A stretch of 64,000 bases of DNA from Nitrosomonadales bacterium (GTDB taxonomy: Bacteria; Pseudomonadota; Gammaproteobacteria; Burkholderiales; Gallionellaceae). The number at the start of each line of letters is the position of its first letter. Position 1 is the first letter of the stretch. The position numbers were made by a program, and so were the translations under genes. Below the pieces are notes generated by a model, which was not told the DNA's origin, searched no databases, and saw only the letters and a list, made by a program, of their open reading frames with translations. The DNA lies in NCBI GenBank assembly GCA_016235045.1, contig JACRME010000008.1, forward strand, positions 310,001 through 374,000, in the 5' to 3' direction. This document shows, piece after piece, positions 25,433 through 36,172 of the stretch.

Positions 25433-27178
25433 CTATGGCAGGAAACGCTTCATCACCGCTTTGAGGGTTTCATTGTCGGGATTGGCTTTCGCGCTGTCTG
25501 TCCAGATTTTGCGCGCGTCGTCCTTGTCGCCCCGTTGCCACAACACCTCGCCCAAGTGCGCGGCGATCTCGGGATCGGGGTTGGCGGTATAGGCGCGACG
25601 CAGGAATCCCAGGCTTTCTTCAAGATTTCCAAGCAGGTAATTCCCCCAACCCATGCTGTCGATGATCGCCGCATCTTCCGGCGCCAGTTGATAGGCCTTT
25701 TCCACCAGCTTCATCGCTTCCGGGATGCGCTCGTTGCGATCCAGCAGGCTGTAGCCCAGGGCGTTGTAGGCATGCGCGTTGTCCGGTGCGATCCTGATCA
25801 GCTTGCGGATCAGTTGCTCGAACAATTCGTTCTTCTTCAACTTGTCCGCTGCCATCGCCGTCTGATAGAGCAAGTCCGGATTCTCGGGAAATTTTTCCAG
25901 CCCCTGCGCCAGCACCCGGTAGCTGTCTTCGTATTTCCTGTCCTCGCGCAACAACTGCGCGTCGATCATGATCAACTGCGCTTTCTGCTGGTCGGTCTTC
26001 GCCAGCGCCCGGTGCAGGGCTTCGCGCGCCTCGTCCAGCTTGCCGGCCTTGTCCAGCAGGGCGACTTCGCGCAGGCGGGCCGAGTAGGCATATTCGCCGT
26101 CCTTTACCTGGCGGTAGTGCGCCATCGCCACTTCGTCGTTCTGTCTCACTTCGTTCAGTTGCGCGAGATAGTAGTGCACCGTGCTCTCTTCCTTGCCGCC
26201 CTTGCTCAGCGCCAGTTGCAGTTCCTGCTCGGCGCGGGCGTATTCGCCCATCTGCATCGAAATCAGCGCAACGGCAAAAGCAATATCCGGGCTGTCGGGA
26301 TTGTCTTCCAGCAAGCGCTCGAATTCATCGCGCGAGGCGGGCAACTGCTTCTGGTTGAGCAGGGCGCGCGCATAGTACAAGCGCAGTTCCTTGTTTTGCG
26401 GATGCGCCCGCAGGAAGTTTTTCAGCAGCGCCAGCCCTTTTTGCGGTTCGCTGCCCAGATACAACTCCGCCTCGAATGCCGCCGCCACATCCCAATCGGG
26501 CTTCAGCACGACCGCCTGCCGCGCTTCCGCCAGCGCAAGGTCTCTTTTGCCCGCCGCCAATGCCGCTTGCGCGACGGTCAAATGCCCCTCCGCCACTTGC
26601 GGATAAGGGCGGGTCGCCTCGATCATCCAGTTCAGCGTGGCCTCCTTGTCGGGAGAGCGCGCGATCATCGGATAGACGCTGGTAAAAGTGCGCCCGGCAT
26701 TTGCCGGATCGGCGCTCAAGACCGCATCCAGAGCCGGCCGCGCATCGTTCGTCTTGCCGCCGCTCAACAGCAGCGAGAGCAACATCTGCTTGGCCAGCGG
26801 CGACGAGGGTTCCAGTTCCTGCCACAGCTTGAACGCCTCCACCGCACGGTCGTACTGGCGGGATTCGTACGCCAGTTGCGCGGCGCGTTTGGCCACGCGC
26901 GGGTCGCGGGTGGTTTTCGCCAGGTCCAGATAGGCTTGGGCCGCCAGTTCGGGATTGTTGCGTTGCGCGGCAATGTCGCCCAGCAGGAATTCGTAGAGCA
27001 GGCGGTCGGTCAACGCCACGCTGGGGAGGTCGAGTTTGGGCGTATCGATGATCTTTTCCAGATCGGCATTGACCGCCGGTGCCGGTGTGTCTGAAACAGC
27101 CTCGTTGGGGACGTGCGCGCAAGCTGCCAGCCATAAGGGCAATACAAACAAAGCGCTGTAAATTTTGGAGAAATTCAT
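25433..27178 (-). CDS. tetratricopeptide-repeat lipoprotein
   Basis: 581 residues from the ATG of MNFSKIY; this start gives a signal peptide with lipobox WLAAC (Cys about 20), whereas an upstream in-frame start would add a charged leader. The whole mature part is TPR repeats (for instance AAQAYLDLAKTTRDPRVAKRAAQLAYES, AHAYNALGYSLLDRNERIPEAMKLVEKAY). Relatives lie next to lolB in beta- and gammaproteobacteria. It probably acts in the periplasm or outer membrane as an assembly scaffold; the partner is unknown. The gene is divergent from the ABC transporter operon across 79 bases. Confidence 0.88.
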   Translation of the reverse strand: MNFSKIYSALFVLPLWLAACAHVPNEAVSDTPAPAVNADLEKIIDTPKLDLPSVALTDRLLYEFLLGDIAAQRNNPELAAQAYLDLAKTTRDPRVAKRAAQLAYESRQYDRAVEAFKLWQELEPSSPLAKQMLLSLLLSGGKTNDARPALDAVLSADPANAGRTFTSVYPMIARSPDKEATLNWMIEATRPYPQVAEGHLTVAQAALAAGKRDLALAEARQAVVLKPDWDVAAAFEAELYLGSEPQKGLALLKNFLRAHPQNKELRLYYARALLNQKQLPASRDEFERLLEDNPDSPDIAFAVALISMQMGEYARAEQELQLALSKGGKEESTVHYYLAQLNEVRQNDEVAMAHYRQVKDGEYAYSARLREVALLDKAGKLDEAREALHRALAKTDQQKAQLIMIDAQLLREDRKYEDSYRVLAQGLEKFPENPDLLYQTAMAADKLKKNELFEQLIRKLIRIAPDNAHAYNALGYSLLDRNERIPEAMKLVEKAYQLAPEDAAIIDSMGWGNYLLGNLEESLGFLRRAYTANPDPEIAAHLGEVLWQRGDKDDARKIWTDSAKANPDNETLKAVMKRFLP

Positions 27179-27194
27179 CGATAACCCGCGTGTT

Positions 27195-27224
27195 TTGGTG
27201 CGAGACGACATATTAGGTTATATT
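27195..27224 (+). promoter_or_regulatory. putative sigma-70 promoter of the ABC/GldG-like operon
   Basis: TTGGTG (27195-27200), an 18-base spacer and TATATT (27219-27224) lie in the 79-base divergent gap, 34 bases before the ABC ATPase ATG. The match is moderate and no operator is evident. Confidence 0.4.
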
Positions 27225-27257
27225 CGCGCTAACTCAAAACCGCGCCGCTTCAACCGC

Positions 27258-27992
27258 ATGAGCCTGCCCCTCACACTTTCCGCGCATGACCTGACCTGTC
27301 GCCGCGACAACCGCCTGGTGGTGGACGGCGTTTCGCTGGAATTGCGGCGCGGCGAGGTATTGGGGCTGCTGGGACATAACGGCGCGGGCAAAAGCACCAC
27401 CTTGCAGATGCTCACCGGGGCGCTGCCGCCGCATGGCGGCAAAATCGAGATTTGCGAGTACGACCTGCAACTGCAGCCGCAGCAGGCCAAAGCCTGCATC
27501 GGTTTCCTGCCGGAGCACCCGCCGCTGTACCGCGACATGCCCGTCGACGGCTTTCTGCGCTTCGCCGCGCGCCTGCACCGCGTGCCCGCCGCCAGACTCG
27601 CCGATGCGCTGGCGCTGGCCAAGCAGCGCTGCGGCTTGCAGGACTACGGCAAGAAAATCATCGGCACCCTGTCCAAGGGTTTCCAGCAGCGTGTCGGCAT
27701 CGCGCAGGCCATCATCCACAACCCGGCCGTCGTGGTGCTGGACGAACCCACTGTCGGCCTCGACCCGGCGCAGATACGCGACATTCGCAACCTTATCCGC
27801 GAACTCGGCGACAGCAGCAGCGTGATCCTGTCCACGCACTTGCTGAACGAAGCCGAGAGCCTGTGCGACCGCGTGATCATCCTGCAAAAAGGCCGCCTGA
27901 TCTACAGCGGCAGCAGCGCCGAAATGACGGCGGACGGCAATATGGAAGAAGCGTTCCTGCAAATCACCCGAAACGAGGCGGCCTCCGCATGA
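27258..27992 (+). CDS. ABC transporter ATP-binding protein (GldA-like)
   Basis: 244 residues. Walker A GHNGAGKST, signature-type TLSKGFQQRVGIAQA, Walker B VVVLDEPTVGLDP, and switch His in STHLLNE. It uses an ABC-2 type permease from the next gene and a GldG-like periplasmic/membrane protein after that; the set resembles the gliding-motility GldAFG exporters, which also occur in non-gliding bacteria with unknown cargo. The ATG of MSLPLTL is chosen; an upstream open stretch of 31 codons overlaps the divergent TPR gene start. Confidence 0.92.
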   Translation: MSLPLTLSAHDLTCRRDNRLVVDGVSLELRRGEVLGLLGHNGAGKSTTLQMLTGALPPHGGKIEICEYDLQLQPQQAKACIGFLPEHPPLYRDMPVDGFLRFAARLHRVPAARLADALALAKQRCGLQDYGKKIIGTLSKGFQQRVGIAQAIIHNPAVVVLDEPTVGLDPAQIRDIRNLIRELGDSSSVILSTHLLNEAESLCDRVIILQKGRLIYSGSSAEMTADGNMEEAFLQITRNEAASA

Positions 27993-28735
27993 TCCGCACC
28001 ATCGCCAGAAAAGAGTTCCGCAGCCTGTTCGCCGCGCCATCCACCTGGCTGATGCTGGCGGTCATGCAGTTCCTGTTTGCCTGGTTCTACTTCGGGCGCA
28101 TGGACGACTATCTGCAGGTGCAGGCGCAACTGGCGCAACTCGACAATGCGCCGGGTGCGACGATCTCGGTCGCCGCGCCGCTGTGCAGCGTGCTGGCGCT
28201 GATGCTGATGATGCTGATCCCGCTGTTCACCATGCGCCTGATCGCCGAAGAGCGCCGCAACCAGACCTGGGTGCTGCTGCTGACCGCACCGGTCACGGCC
28301 ACGCAGATCGTACTGGGAAAATTCCTCGGCCTGCTGCTGCTGCTGGTGTTCATCGTGGCCGGCTGCGCCGCCATGCTGTCCACCCTGCTGCTGGGCACGC
28401 ACGCCGACATCGGCCTCATGCTCTCCAACCTGCTGGGCGTGCTGTTGCTCGCCGCCAGTTATGCCGCGCTGGGTTTGTATTTTTCCGCATTGAACAAGCA
28501 GCCCATCATCGCCGCGATCAGTTCGCTGGGCATGTCGTTCGGCCTGTGGCTGCTCGAACTGAGCGCCAGCGACAACCGCAGCTTCCTGCGCGCGATTTCG
28601 CCCAACGCGCATTTCCAGAACCTGAACATGGGCCTGGTCAACAGCGCCGACCTGATCTATTTCGCGCTGGTCATCGCCACGCTGTTGTGGCTGACCGTAC
28701 GGCAACTGAACGACGAAAGGCGCCACACCGCATGA
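27989..28735 (+). CDS. ABC-2 type permease (GldF-like)
   Basis: 248 residues with about six membrane segments (for instance 19-40, 60-80, 100-130, 140-165, 175-195, 220-240) and a cytoplasmic first loop. Begins at the ATG overlapping the previous stop (ATGA) and ends overlapping the next start in the same way, so the three genes are tightly coupled. Works with the preceding ATPase; substrate unknown. Confidence 0.88.
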   Translation: MIRTIARKEFRSLFAAPSTWLMLAVMQFLFAWFYFGRMDDYLQVQAQLAQLDNAPGATISVAAPLCSVLALMLMMLIPLFTMRLIAEERRNQTWVLLLTAPVTATQIVLGKFLGLLLLLVFIVAGCAAMLSTLLLGTHADIGLMLSNLLGVLLLAASYAALGLYFSALNKQPIIAAISSLGMSFGLWLLELSASDNRSFLRAISPNAHFQNLNMGLVNSADLIYFALVIATLLWLTVRQLNDERRHTA

Positions 28736-30060
28736 CGCGCATCCCGCCCCTGCTCAAGCGTATCGTTTCGCTGCTGCTGGTGCTGGCGGCGGCGGGCGTG
28801 CTGTTCCAACTGGCCGCGCGCTATCCGGCGCATTGGGACGTCACGCAGAACGCGCTGAACAGCCTGGAGCCGGGCAGCGTGGATGCGCTGGCCCTGCTGC
28901 AGGGGCCGGTGAAGATCACGGTGTACGCCACCGAGCAGGATGCGCAAGTGGGCGACATGCGCAAACTCATCCGCGAGTTCGTCTCGCTCTACCAGCGCTA
29001 CAAGCCCGACATCTCGCTCGCCTTCGTCGACCCGGTGAAAGACGCGGAAGCGATGCGCAAGGCCTCCATTAAAGGAAACGGCGAGATGGTGGTGGAATTC
29101 GGGGGGCGCAGCGAACACCTCGTCACCCTGAACGAGCAGACGCTTTCCGGCGCCCTGTTGCGGCTCGCCCACAACAAGGACCAGCTGCTGATGTTCCTGG
29201 GCGGCCACGGCGAACGCAAGCTGGACGGCCTCGCCAACCATGACCTGGGCGAGCTGGGCGGCCGCCTGAAGCAACTCGGCTACCGGATTTCCAGCCTCAA
29301 TCTTTCCGTGGCGCAGGACGTACCCTCCAACGCCAGCATGCTGTTGCTCACCCACCCGCAAACGAAGCTGATGCCGGGAGAAATCGGGAAACTGCAGCGC
29401 TACCTCGACAACGGCGGCAACCTGCTGTGGCTGGTGGATGCCGAGCCGTTGCGCGGCATGGAAGCGCTGGCCGAAAAACTCGGCATCACCTTCATTCCGG
29501 GCATCGTGGTGGATCCCGCCGCGCAGGAAATGAATGCCCCGCCGAACTGGACAATCGGCAACGGCTACCCGCCGCATCCCGTCACGCGCAATTTCGACCT
29601 GATTACCGTCTTTCCGGATGCGAAAGCACTGGGCGTCGAGCCCAACGACGAATGGCAGGCGCATACGCTGATAGAGGGCGCCGCGCGCGGCTGGGTCAGC
29701 GACCACGGCATCGGCCGGCGCTTCGACAAGAACCGCGACATCCCCGGCCCGGTCAACCTCGCCATTGCACTGCAGCGCAACGTGAATGACCGCGAGCAGC
29801 GCATCATCGTGGCAGGCAGCGGCGCCTTTCTCGCCAACGTCTATTCCGGCAACGGCGGCAACCTCGATCTCGGCATCAACATGGTGAACTGGCTGGCCAA
29901 CGAAGAGCGCCTCATCACCATCCGGCCGCATGCGGCAAAAGACGGCCGGATCGCGCTGAGCAAACGCCAACTCTCCATTCTCAGCGTGAGCTTTCTTGTG
30001 CTGCTGCCGTTGCTGCTCGTTGCAGTGGGCACGATGCAGTGGTGGCGCCGAAAGCATTGA
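28732..30060 (+). CDS. GldG-like ABC transporter auxiliary protein
   Basis: 442 residues. A single N-terminal membrane segment (about 8-28), a large domain with DVTQNALNSLEPGSVDAL and a GldG-type GGHGERKLDGLANHDLG segment, and a second membrane segment at the C-terminus (about 415-435). GldG-family proteins form the extracytoplasmic part of an ABC-2 transporter. Start overlaps the permease stop by ATGA; mutM follows 3 bases later. The ABC set is probably one transcript with mutM. Confidence 0.85.
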   Translation: MTRIPPLLKRIVSLLLVLAAAGVLFQLAARYPAHWDVTQNALNSLEPGSVDALALLQGPVKITVYATEQDAQVGDMRKLIREFVSLYQRYKPDISLAFVDPVKDAEAMRKASIKGNGEMVVEFGGRSEHLVTLNEQTLSGALLRLAHNKDQLLMFLGGHGERKLDGLANHDLGELGGRLKQLGYRISSLNLSVAQDVPSNASMLLLTHPQTKLMPGEIGKLQRYLDNGGNLLWLVDAEPLRGMEALAEKLGITFIPGIVVDPAAQEMNAPPNWTIGNGYPPHPVTRNFDLITVFPDAKALGVEPNDEWQAHTLIEGAARGWVSDHGIGRRFDKNRDIPGPVNLAIALQRNVNDREQRIIVAGSGAFLANVYSGNGGNLDLGINMVNWLANEERLITIRPHAAKDGRIALSKRQLSILSVSFLVLLPLLLVAVGTMQWWRRKH

Positions 30061-30063
30061 GCG

Positions 30064-30879
30064 ATGCCGGAATTACCCGAGGTTGAAACCACGCTGCGCG
30101 GCATCGCGCCGCATCTCCGCAATCAGCGCATCGCCGACGTCGTCGTCCGCAATCCCCGGCTGCGCTGGCCCATTCCGGAAAAATTGCCCGAACTGCTGCG
30201 CGGACACACCGTGCACGGCTTGCAGCGCCGCGCAAAATATCTGCTCGTTGCCTTCGATCACGGCACGCTCATCCTGCATCTGGGCATGAGCGGCAGCTTG
30301 CGCATCTTGCCGGTCGGTACGGCGCCGCAACCGCACGACCACTTCGACCTGGTACTGGACGACGGCCAAATGCTGCGCCTGCGCGACCCGCGCCGTTTCG
30401 GCGCCGTGCTGTGGCACGAGGGCGATGTCGCGCAGCATCCCCTGCTGGCCGATCTCGGCCCGGAACCGCTGCAAGCCGGGTTCGACGCCGAGTACCTATA
30501 CGCCGCCACGCGCAAACGCAAGGCGGCGATCAAGCAGGTCATCATGGATAATCATGTCGTGGTCGGCGTGGGCAACATTTACGCCAACGAGGCGCTGTTC
30601 CGCGCCGGAATACGGCCGCAACGGGCCGCGGGCAGGCTCGGCAGGGAAGACTGTGCGCGATTGGGCAACTCCGTCAAGGAGGTGCTGCGCGCGGCCATCC
30701 GGAAAGGCGGCAGCAGCCTGCGGGACTATGTCGACAGCGACGGCAAGCAAGGCTACTTCCAGCAGCACTATTTCGTTTATGGCAGAACGGGAGAATCCTG
30801 TCGCCGCTGCGGATCCATCATCAGGCAACTGCGGCAGGGACAGCGTTCGACTTTCTATTGCCCGAAGTGCCAGCAATAG
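30064..30879 (+). CDS. mutM: formamidopyrimidine-DNA glycosylase
   Basis: 271 residues. The N-terminus MPELPEVET supplies Pro1 and Glu2 for catalysis after Met removal; [23 protein letters not shown] and the C-terminal zinc finger (CRRCG, CPKCQ) are intact. It excises 8-oxoguanine. It follows the GldG-like gene by 3 bases and converges on the diguanylate cyclase gene, with a 96-base repeat between the two. Confidence 0.97.
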   Translation: MPELPEVETTLRGIAPHLRNQRIADVVVRNPRLRWPIPEKLPELLRGHTVHGLQRRAKYLLVAFDHGTLILHLGMSGSLRILPVGTAPQPHDHFDLVLDDGQMLRLRDPRRFGAVLWHEGDVAQHPLLADLGPEPLQAGFDAEYLYAATRKRKAAIKQVIMDNHVVVGVGNIYANEALFRAGIRPQRAAGRLGREDCARLGNSVKEVLRAAIRKGGSSLRDYVDSDGKQGYFQQHYFVYGRTGESCRRCGSIIRQLRQGQRSTFYCPKCQQ

Positions 30880-30895
30880 GCAAACCTGCGGCCTT

Positions 30896-30991
30896 GGCCC
30901 GGATATTTCATGAGGCAGTTTTGTAGGAGCCCGGCTTGCCGGACGATTTTCCACATAAACCATATCGCGCAACAAGTTGCGCTCCTACGGG
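30896..30991. repeat. 96-bp palindromic element, copy 1
   Basis: Carries GTAGGAGCCCGGCTTGCC near the left and a GCGCAACAAGTTGCGC palindrome with GCTCCTACGGG at the right. An inverted copy, closely matching along its whole length, is at 43391-43486. It lies between the convergent mutM and GGDEF-hemerythrin genes. Confidence 0.85.
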
Positions 30992-31014
30992 CAGGCTGGT
31001 AGTCATGCAGAGGG

Positions 31015-33372
31015 TTAGACGTTCTCCCCGTGCTGCAACAGATAAGCCGCCATCTTGCGGTCCGCATAGACGATATGATCAAGCAGCCAGTCCTTGATCG
31101 ACTGCAAAACCAGCAATTCGCGCCCCTGGTTGAATTGCTCCTTGAACTGCAGCGCCTCCCTCACCAGCCGGGCATGTTCGGCTTCGTGTGCAACCTGCTC
31201 CGGATAATGGCATTTCGTCATGTAACGGCTTTCGGTTTCGAAATGGTGCGTGGTCGCAACCAGCAATTCGTCGATCGTTTGCGCGATGGACTCCGGTGCT
31301 TCGTTGCGCTGCAAGGCCTCGTTCAGGCGGTTGACGAGATAGGCCAGATTGCGGTGCTGCCCGTCGATTTCCTCTATCCCCACCAGATGCTGCTCATCGA
31401 TCTTGACCCACTGAAAATCGCCCTTGGGCGATGACTTCGTTCTGAAGAACGTATAGGTGTTTTTCCCGCGACGTTTGCTCTCGTACATCGCCCGATCGGC
31501 CGCGGTCATCAGGCTGTCCATTGCACTGCCGTGCTCGGGATAAATCCCGATACCCACACTCGCCCCCACGCTGCACTCGTTGCCGTCCGACAATGTCATT
31601 TTCTGGGCAAACGCCTGCACAATTTTTTCGGCGACTCCCTTTGCCTGTCGCGGGTCTTCCAGGTCGCCGAGGATGATCGCAAACTCGTCGCCGCCAAAAC
31701 GCGCCACGGTGTCGACAGCCCGTACGCAGGCCAGGAACCGCTGGGCAGCCATTTTCAGGACATTGTCTCCCGCCTCATGTCCGAATCGGTCATTGATTGC
31801 CTTGAATCCATCCAGGTCGACGAACAACAAGGCCACATTTTTAGTATCGCGCTTGGCCTGCGACATCGCTTGCGACAGGTGATCGAACAGCAAAGCCCGG
31901 TTGGGCAGCCCGGTCAGCTTGTCGTGGTAAGCCATAAACCCGATCAACTGCTCGGACTGTTTGCGCTCGGAGATATCCTGAATCGCGCTGACGATGAACT
32001 CCGGTGCGCCTTGCGAGTCCCGAATCAGCGTATCCTGCACGCTGCCCCAGACCACCTTGCCGTCTTTGCGGATATAGCGTTTTTCGATCCTGAAACCCGG
32101 TATCTCCCCGGCCAGCATCTGCTTCACCAGCGTAAGGCCGGGTTCGATATCGTCCGGGTGGGTGATCTGCAGCCATGTCAGGTGCAGCAGCGACACTTCC
32201 TCGCGGCTATAACCGAACAGGCTGCAAAAAGCGTCGTTGACCTCGATGAATTCCCCTCCGGGCGTATTGCGCGCCATTGGCAGGGCGGTGTGTTCGAATA
32301 CGGCGCGAAAACGTTTCTCGCCTTCCATCCGCAGGGCATCGGCGCGAACCCGTTCTTTCAGTACGGCGGCATCTGCCGCCATCTGCTCGCGGCGGCGCCA
32401 TTGCCAGAACCCTGCACCGATCGCGCCGAAAAAGAACAACGCAAAAACGACTGCCACCCGCTGCATTTGATCGACCACCCGGTAAGCCTCGTCCTCGTCG
32501 ATCTTGGAGATCAGCATCCAGCGCGTGCCCGCGATCGCGGTGGCATAGGACAGCACCTGTTTGCCGCGATAATCCAGGGCGTGCTCAAGCAGCCCCTGCT
32601 TGCCGCGCAACGCAATAGCCGCTGCCAGTTGCACCGTTTCCAGCGGCAAGCTGAATTCCAGCGGTTGTTCCGCACGGTGACGGAGTTGATTCAAATAGAC
32701 GACTCTTTCGCCGTCCTTGCGCACCAGTTGCGTCTCCGCCGTCTCGCTTTCACCCGGCCACTGACGCATCAAGGGAAACAGGTACTGGGCGGGATCCTCC
32801 ACCAGGTAGATCGCGCCCAGACAGGTCGCGCCTTCGTTCAACGGACTCATGAACCCCATGACGGCGGGAAGCAGCGCATCGTTCTGCCGATGCAGATCAA
32901 TGAACTTGAGTTCGCCGGACTCCGCAACCTTGCAGGCCTCGTCCGCCCGTGCCAGCGCATCCGGGACGCGCTCGCCAACCGAGAGAAGGACGCGCCCGGA
33001 CGAGTCATACAAGACGATCGCGCGCGATCGATATCCGTCCAGGAATGCTTTCAGACGCTCAGCCAGCAGGGTGCGGCGGGCATCGTTGCGCGCGCCGCCG
33101 CGTATCCACTGCCTCGCCTCCAATGAGAAAAACGAATTGCCGGAAAGTGTGCTGACATTGGCCACCCGGCTATCCAGCCAATCCTGTATCTGTTTCGTCT
33201 TGAGCGCCCCCACCGCCGAGATGCTGCGTTGCGCCTCGAACCTGATCCCGTCGCGCAGGTTGCCGAAAAGCAGATTCCCCGCCAGCAGCGAAACGGCAAT
33301 TGCCGCCAGGAACATCGGCAGCGGTTTGACCAAGAATTGCTTTGCGCCTGAGTAAATGCTGCTGGAATCCAT
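31015..33372 (-). CDS. membrane PAS-GGDEF diguanylate cyclase with C-terminal hemerythrin domain
   Basis: 785 residues from the ATG of MDSSSIY; an earlier in-frame start runs into the ferredoxin terminator. A membrane segment near residues 17-35, a large periplasmic sensor domain (about 40-305) and a second membrane segment (about 308-328) precede PAS (about 355-475), GGDEF (about 480-640, RFGGDEFAII with an RAVD inhibitory site), and a C-terminal hemerythrin domain (IDGQHRNL, HHFETESRYM, HEAEHARL, HIVYAD). The diiron domain is placed after the cyclase, the reverse of the 1961-3421 protein. It would make c-di-GMP under periplasmic and oxygen/redox control; ligands are inferred from families. 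Confidence 0.92.
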   Translation of the reverse strand: MDSSSIYSGAKQFLVKPLPMFLAAIAVSLLAGNLLFGNLRDGIRFEAQRSISAVGALKTKQIQDWLDSRVANVSTLSGNSFFSLEARQWIRGGARNDARRTLLAERLKAFLDGYRSRAIVLYDSSGRVLLSVGERVPDALARADEACKVAESGELKFIDLHRQNDALLPAVMGFMSPLNEGATCLGAIYLVEDPAQYLFPLMRQWPGESETAETQLVRKDGERVVYLNQLRHRAEQPLEFSLPLETVQLAAAIALRGKQGLLEHALDYRGKQVLSYATAIAGTRWMLISKIDEDEAYRVVDQMQRVAVVFALFFFGAIGAGFWQWRRREQMAADAAVLKERVRADALRMEGEKRFRAVFEHTALPMARNTPGGEFIEVNDAFCSLFGYSREEVSLLHLTWLQITHPDDIEPGLTLVKQMLAGEIPGFRIEKRYIRKDGKVVWGSVQDTLIRDSQGAPEFIVSAIQDISERKQSEQLIGFMAYHDKLTGLPNRALLFDHLSQAMSQAKRDTKNVALLFVDLDGFKAINDRFGHEAGDNVLKMAAQRFLACVRAVDTVARFGGDEFAIILGDLEDPRQAKGVAEKIVQAFAQKMTLSDGNECSVGASVGIGIYPEHGSAMDSLMTAADRAMYESKRRGKNTYTFFRTKSSPKGDFQWVKIDEQHLVGIEEIDGQHRNLAYLVNRLNEALQRNEAPESIAQTIDELLVATTHHFETESRYMTKCHYPEQVAHEAEHARLVREALQFKEQFNQGRELLVLQSIKDWLLDHIVYADRKMAAYLLQHGENV

Positions 33373-33445
33373 ATGGGCATTTCCGGAATGAGCCGCGTGC
33401 GGCAACACTACTCCAGCCCAACGCGAATTTGAAGGGCACCGCAAA

Positions 33446-33477
33446 GAAAAAGCCCGCGCCAGGGCGCGGGCTTTTTC
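33446..33477 (-). terminator. Rho-independent terminator of the coaD-ferredoxin operon
   Basis: AGCCCGCGCC (33451-33460) pairs with GGCGCGGGCT (33463-33472) around a 2-base loop, flanked by A and T runs on both strands. It separates the ferredoxin gene from the downstream cyclase. Confidence 0.9.
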
Positions 33478-33492
33478 GCTACGCCGCAATAC

Positions 33493-34774
<1,282 letters not shown>

Positions 34775-34786
34775 TTTGCTCTCCCG

Positions 34787-34847
34787 GAACGCCGGCGTCC
34801 CGTCGGCTTGTTTCTACAAGCCGGCCGACGAGAACGCCGTCGCTCCC
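34787..34847. repeat. GC-rich palindromic element between rsmD and the M16 genes
   Basis: CGTCGGCTTG (34801-34810) faces CAAGCCGGCCGACG (34817-34830), flanked by two GAACGCCG copies. It could form a hairpin before rsmD or after the M16 peptidase gene; it belongs to no gene. Confidence 0.5.
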
Positions 34848-34855
34848 ACGATTCG

Positions 34856-36172
34856 TTATTCTTTTCCTGCCATCCCGTCGGGCGCGCCGACGATCACCGT
34901 CGCCAGCGCGTCCGGATCGATGCGGCGCTTGAACGCGTCGCGCACCTGCCGGGTGGTGACCTGCTCCACCCTGACCGTGAAGTCATCCAGATAAGTCAAC
35001 GGCAGTTCGTAGTAACCGATCACGCTCAGGTAATCGATGATCTTCTTGTTGCTGTCGATGCGCAACGGGAAACCGCCCACGATGTTCTGCTTGGCGGCAC
35101 GCAGTTCTTTCTCGGTCACGCCTTGGTCCACGAACGTGCGCAAGGTCTGGCGCACCAGTCGCAGCGCCTCGTCCGCCTGCTCCTTCTTGGTCTGCAAGCC
35201 GATCTGGAATGCGCCCGGTTGCTGCATCGGCATGAAGTAGCTGTACACGCTGTAGGCGAGGCCGCGCTTCTCGCGCACCTCGTTCATCAGGCGCGACACA
35301 AATCCGCCGCCGCCGAGAATGTAGTTGCCGACGTACAACGGAAAATAATCCTCGTCGTTGCGCGCAACTCCCGGCGTGCCGATCAGGATGTGGCTCTGGC
35401 TGGCCGGATGCGCGATGCGCTGCTCGCTGGGATCGATGCGGATCAACACCGGCGCAATTTGCGTACCGGCACCCGCGGCGGGCAAATTGGCAGTCAGGCG
35501 CTGCGCAATGGCTTCCGCCTGGGCGCGGCTGATATCGCCCATCAGGGCGACCACCGCGCGGCTCGCCGCATAATGGGTTCGATAAAAACCTTCCAGATCG
35601 GCGCGCTGTATCTTCTCGACATCTGCCACTTCGGTATGCCAACCATAGGGATGTGCCCCGAACACCGCCTTGCCGAATGCCTTGTCGGCGATGCTCTCCG
35701 GCTGCGTTTCGGCTTCTTTCAGCGCAGCGATCAGGCGCGCCTTCTCGCGCGCCAGCACCGCTTCGGGAAACAGCGGCTGTTGCAGGCAGCGCGCCAGGAT
35801 ATCCAGCGCGGCATCGCGTTCTTCGGCCTTGCTCAAAGTGCGCAAGCTCAATCCGGCACGGTCGGAGTCGAAATTCCCGCCCATTTGCGCACCGATGTCG
35901 GCCAGCCTGCGCGCGATGTCGTCCTCGCTCAGGTCTTGCGCCCCGAGGTCAAGCATGCCGAAAGCGACTTGCGCCACGCCGACCTTGCCCGCCGTATCGA
36001 AACCGCCGCCGGCAGGAAAATTCACCGCCACATCCAGCATCGGCAGGCCGTGGTCTTCCACGAAATACACGCGCGCACCGCTGGGCGCCTGCCAGTGTTG
36101 TATCTGCGGCGTGGCGAGCGCAACGCCTGCCGCACCCAACAGGACTGCGATAGAAACGAATTTAGTGAGCAT
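34856..36172 (-). CDS. M16 family peptidase, non-catalytic partner
   Basis: 438 residues, signal peptide at the N-terminus (TKFVSIAVLLGAAGVALA), so periplasmic. The M16 fold is clear (ARVYFVEDHGLPMLDVAVNFPAGG, ALVALMGDI-type strands, GFVSRLMNEVREKRGLAYSVYS). The HxxEH zinc motif is replaced by QVAFGML, so it should be inactive and pair with the catalytic M16 subunit encoded just upstream on the same strand (11-base overlap). Such pairs degrade peptides in the periplasm. Confidence 0.92.
   Translation of the reverse strand: MLTKFVSIAVLLGAAGVALATPQIQHWQAPSGARVYFVEDHGLPMLDVAVNFPAGGGFDTAGKVGVAQVAFGMLDLGAQDLSEDDIARRLADIGAQMGGNFDSDRAGLSLRTLSKAEERDAALDILARCLQQPLFPEAVLAREKARLIAALKEAETQPESIADKAFGKAVFGAHPYGWHTEVADVEKIQRADLEGFYRTHYAASRAVVALMGDISRAQAEAIAQRLTANLPAAGAGTQIAPVLIRIDPSEQRIAHPASQSHILIGTPGVARNDEDYFPLYVGNYILGGGGFVSRLMNEVREKRGLAYSVYSYFMPMQQPGAFQIGLQTKKEQADEALRLVRQTLRTFVDQGVTEKELRAAKQNIVGGFPLRIDSNKKIIDYLSVIGYYELPLTYLDDFTVRVEQVTTRQVRDAFKRRIDPDALATVIVGAPDGMAGKE

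Noticed and set aside
25535-27094. Long plus-strand open frame opposite the TPR lipoprotein
   Set aside because: Low-complexity Gln/His/Arg pattern typical of the antisense of a TPR gene.
30880-31014. Possible small RNA or gene between mutM and the cyclase
   Set aside because: Most of the stretch is the 96-bp repeat that recurs at 43391-43486.
31531-33126. Long plus-strand open frame opposite the PAS-GGDEF-hemerythrin gene
   Set aside because: Shadow of the well-supported minus-strand cyclase.
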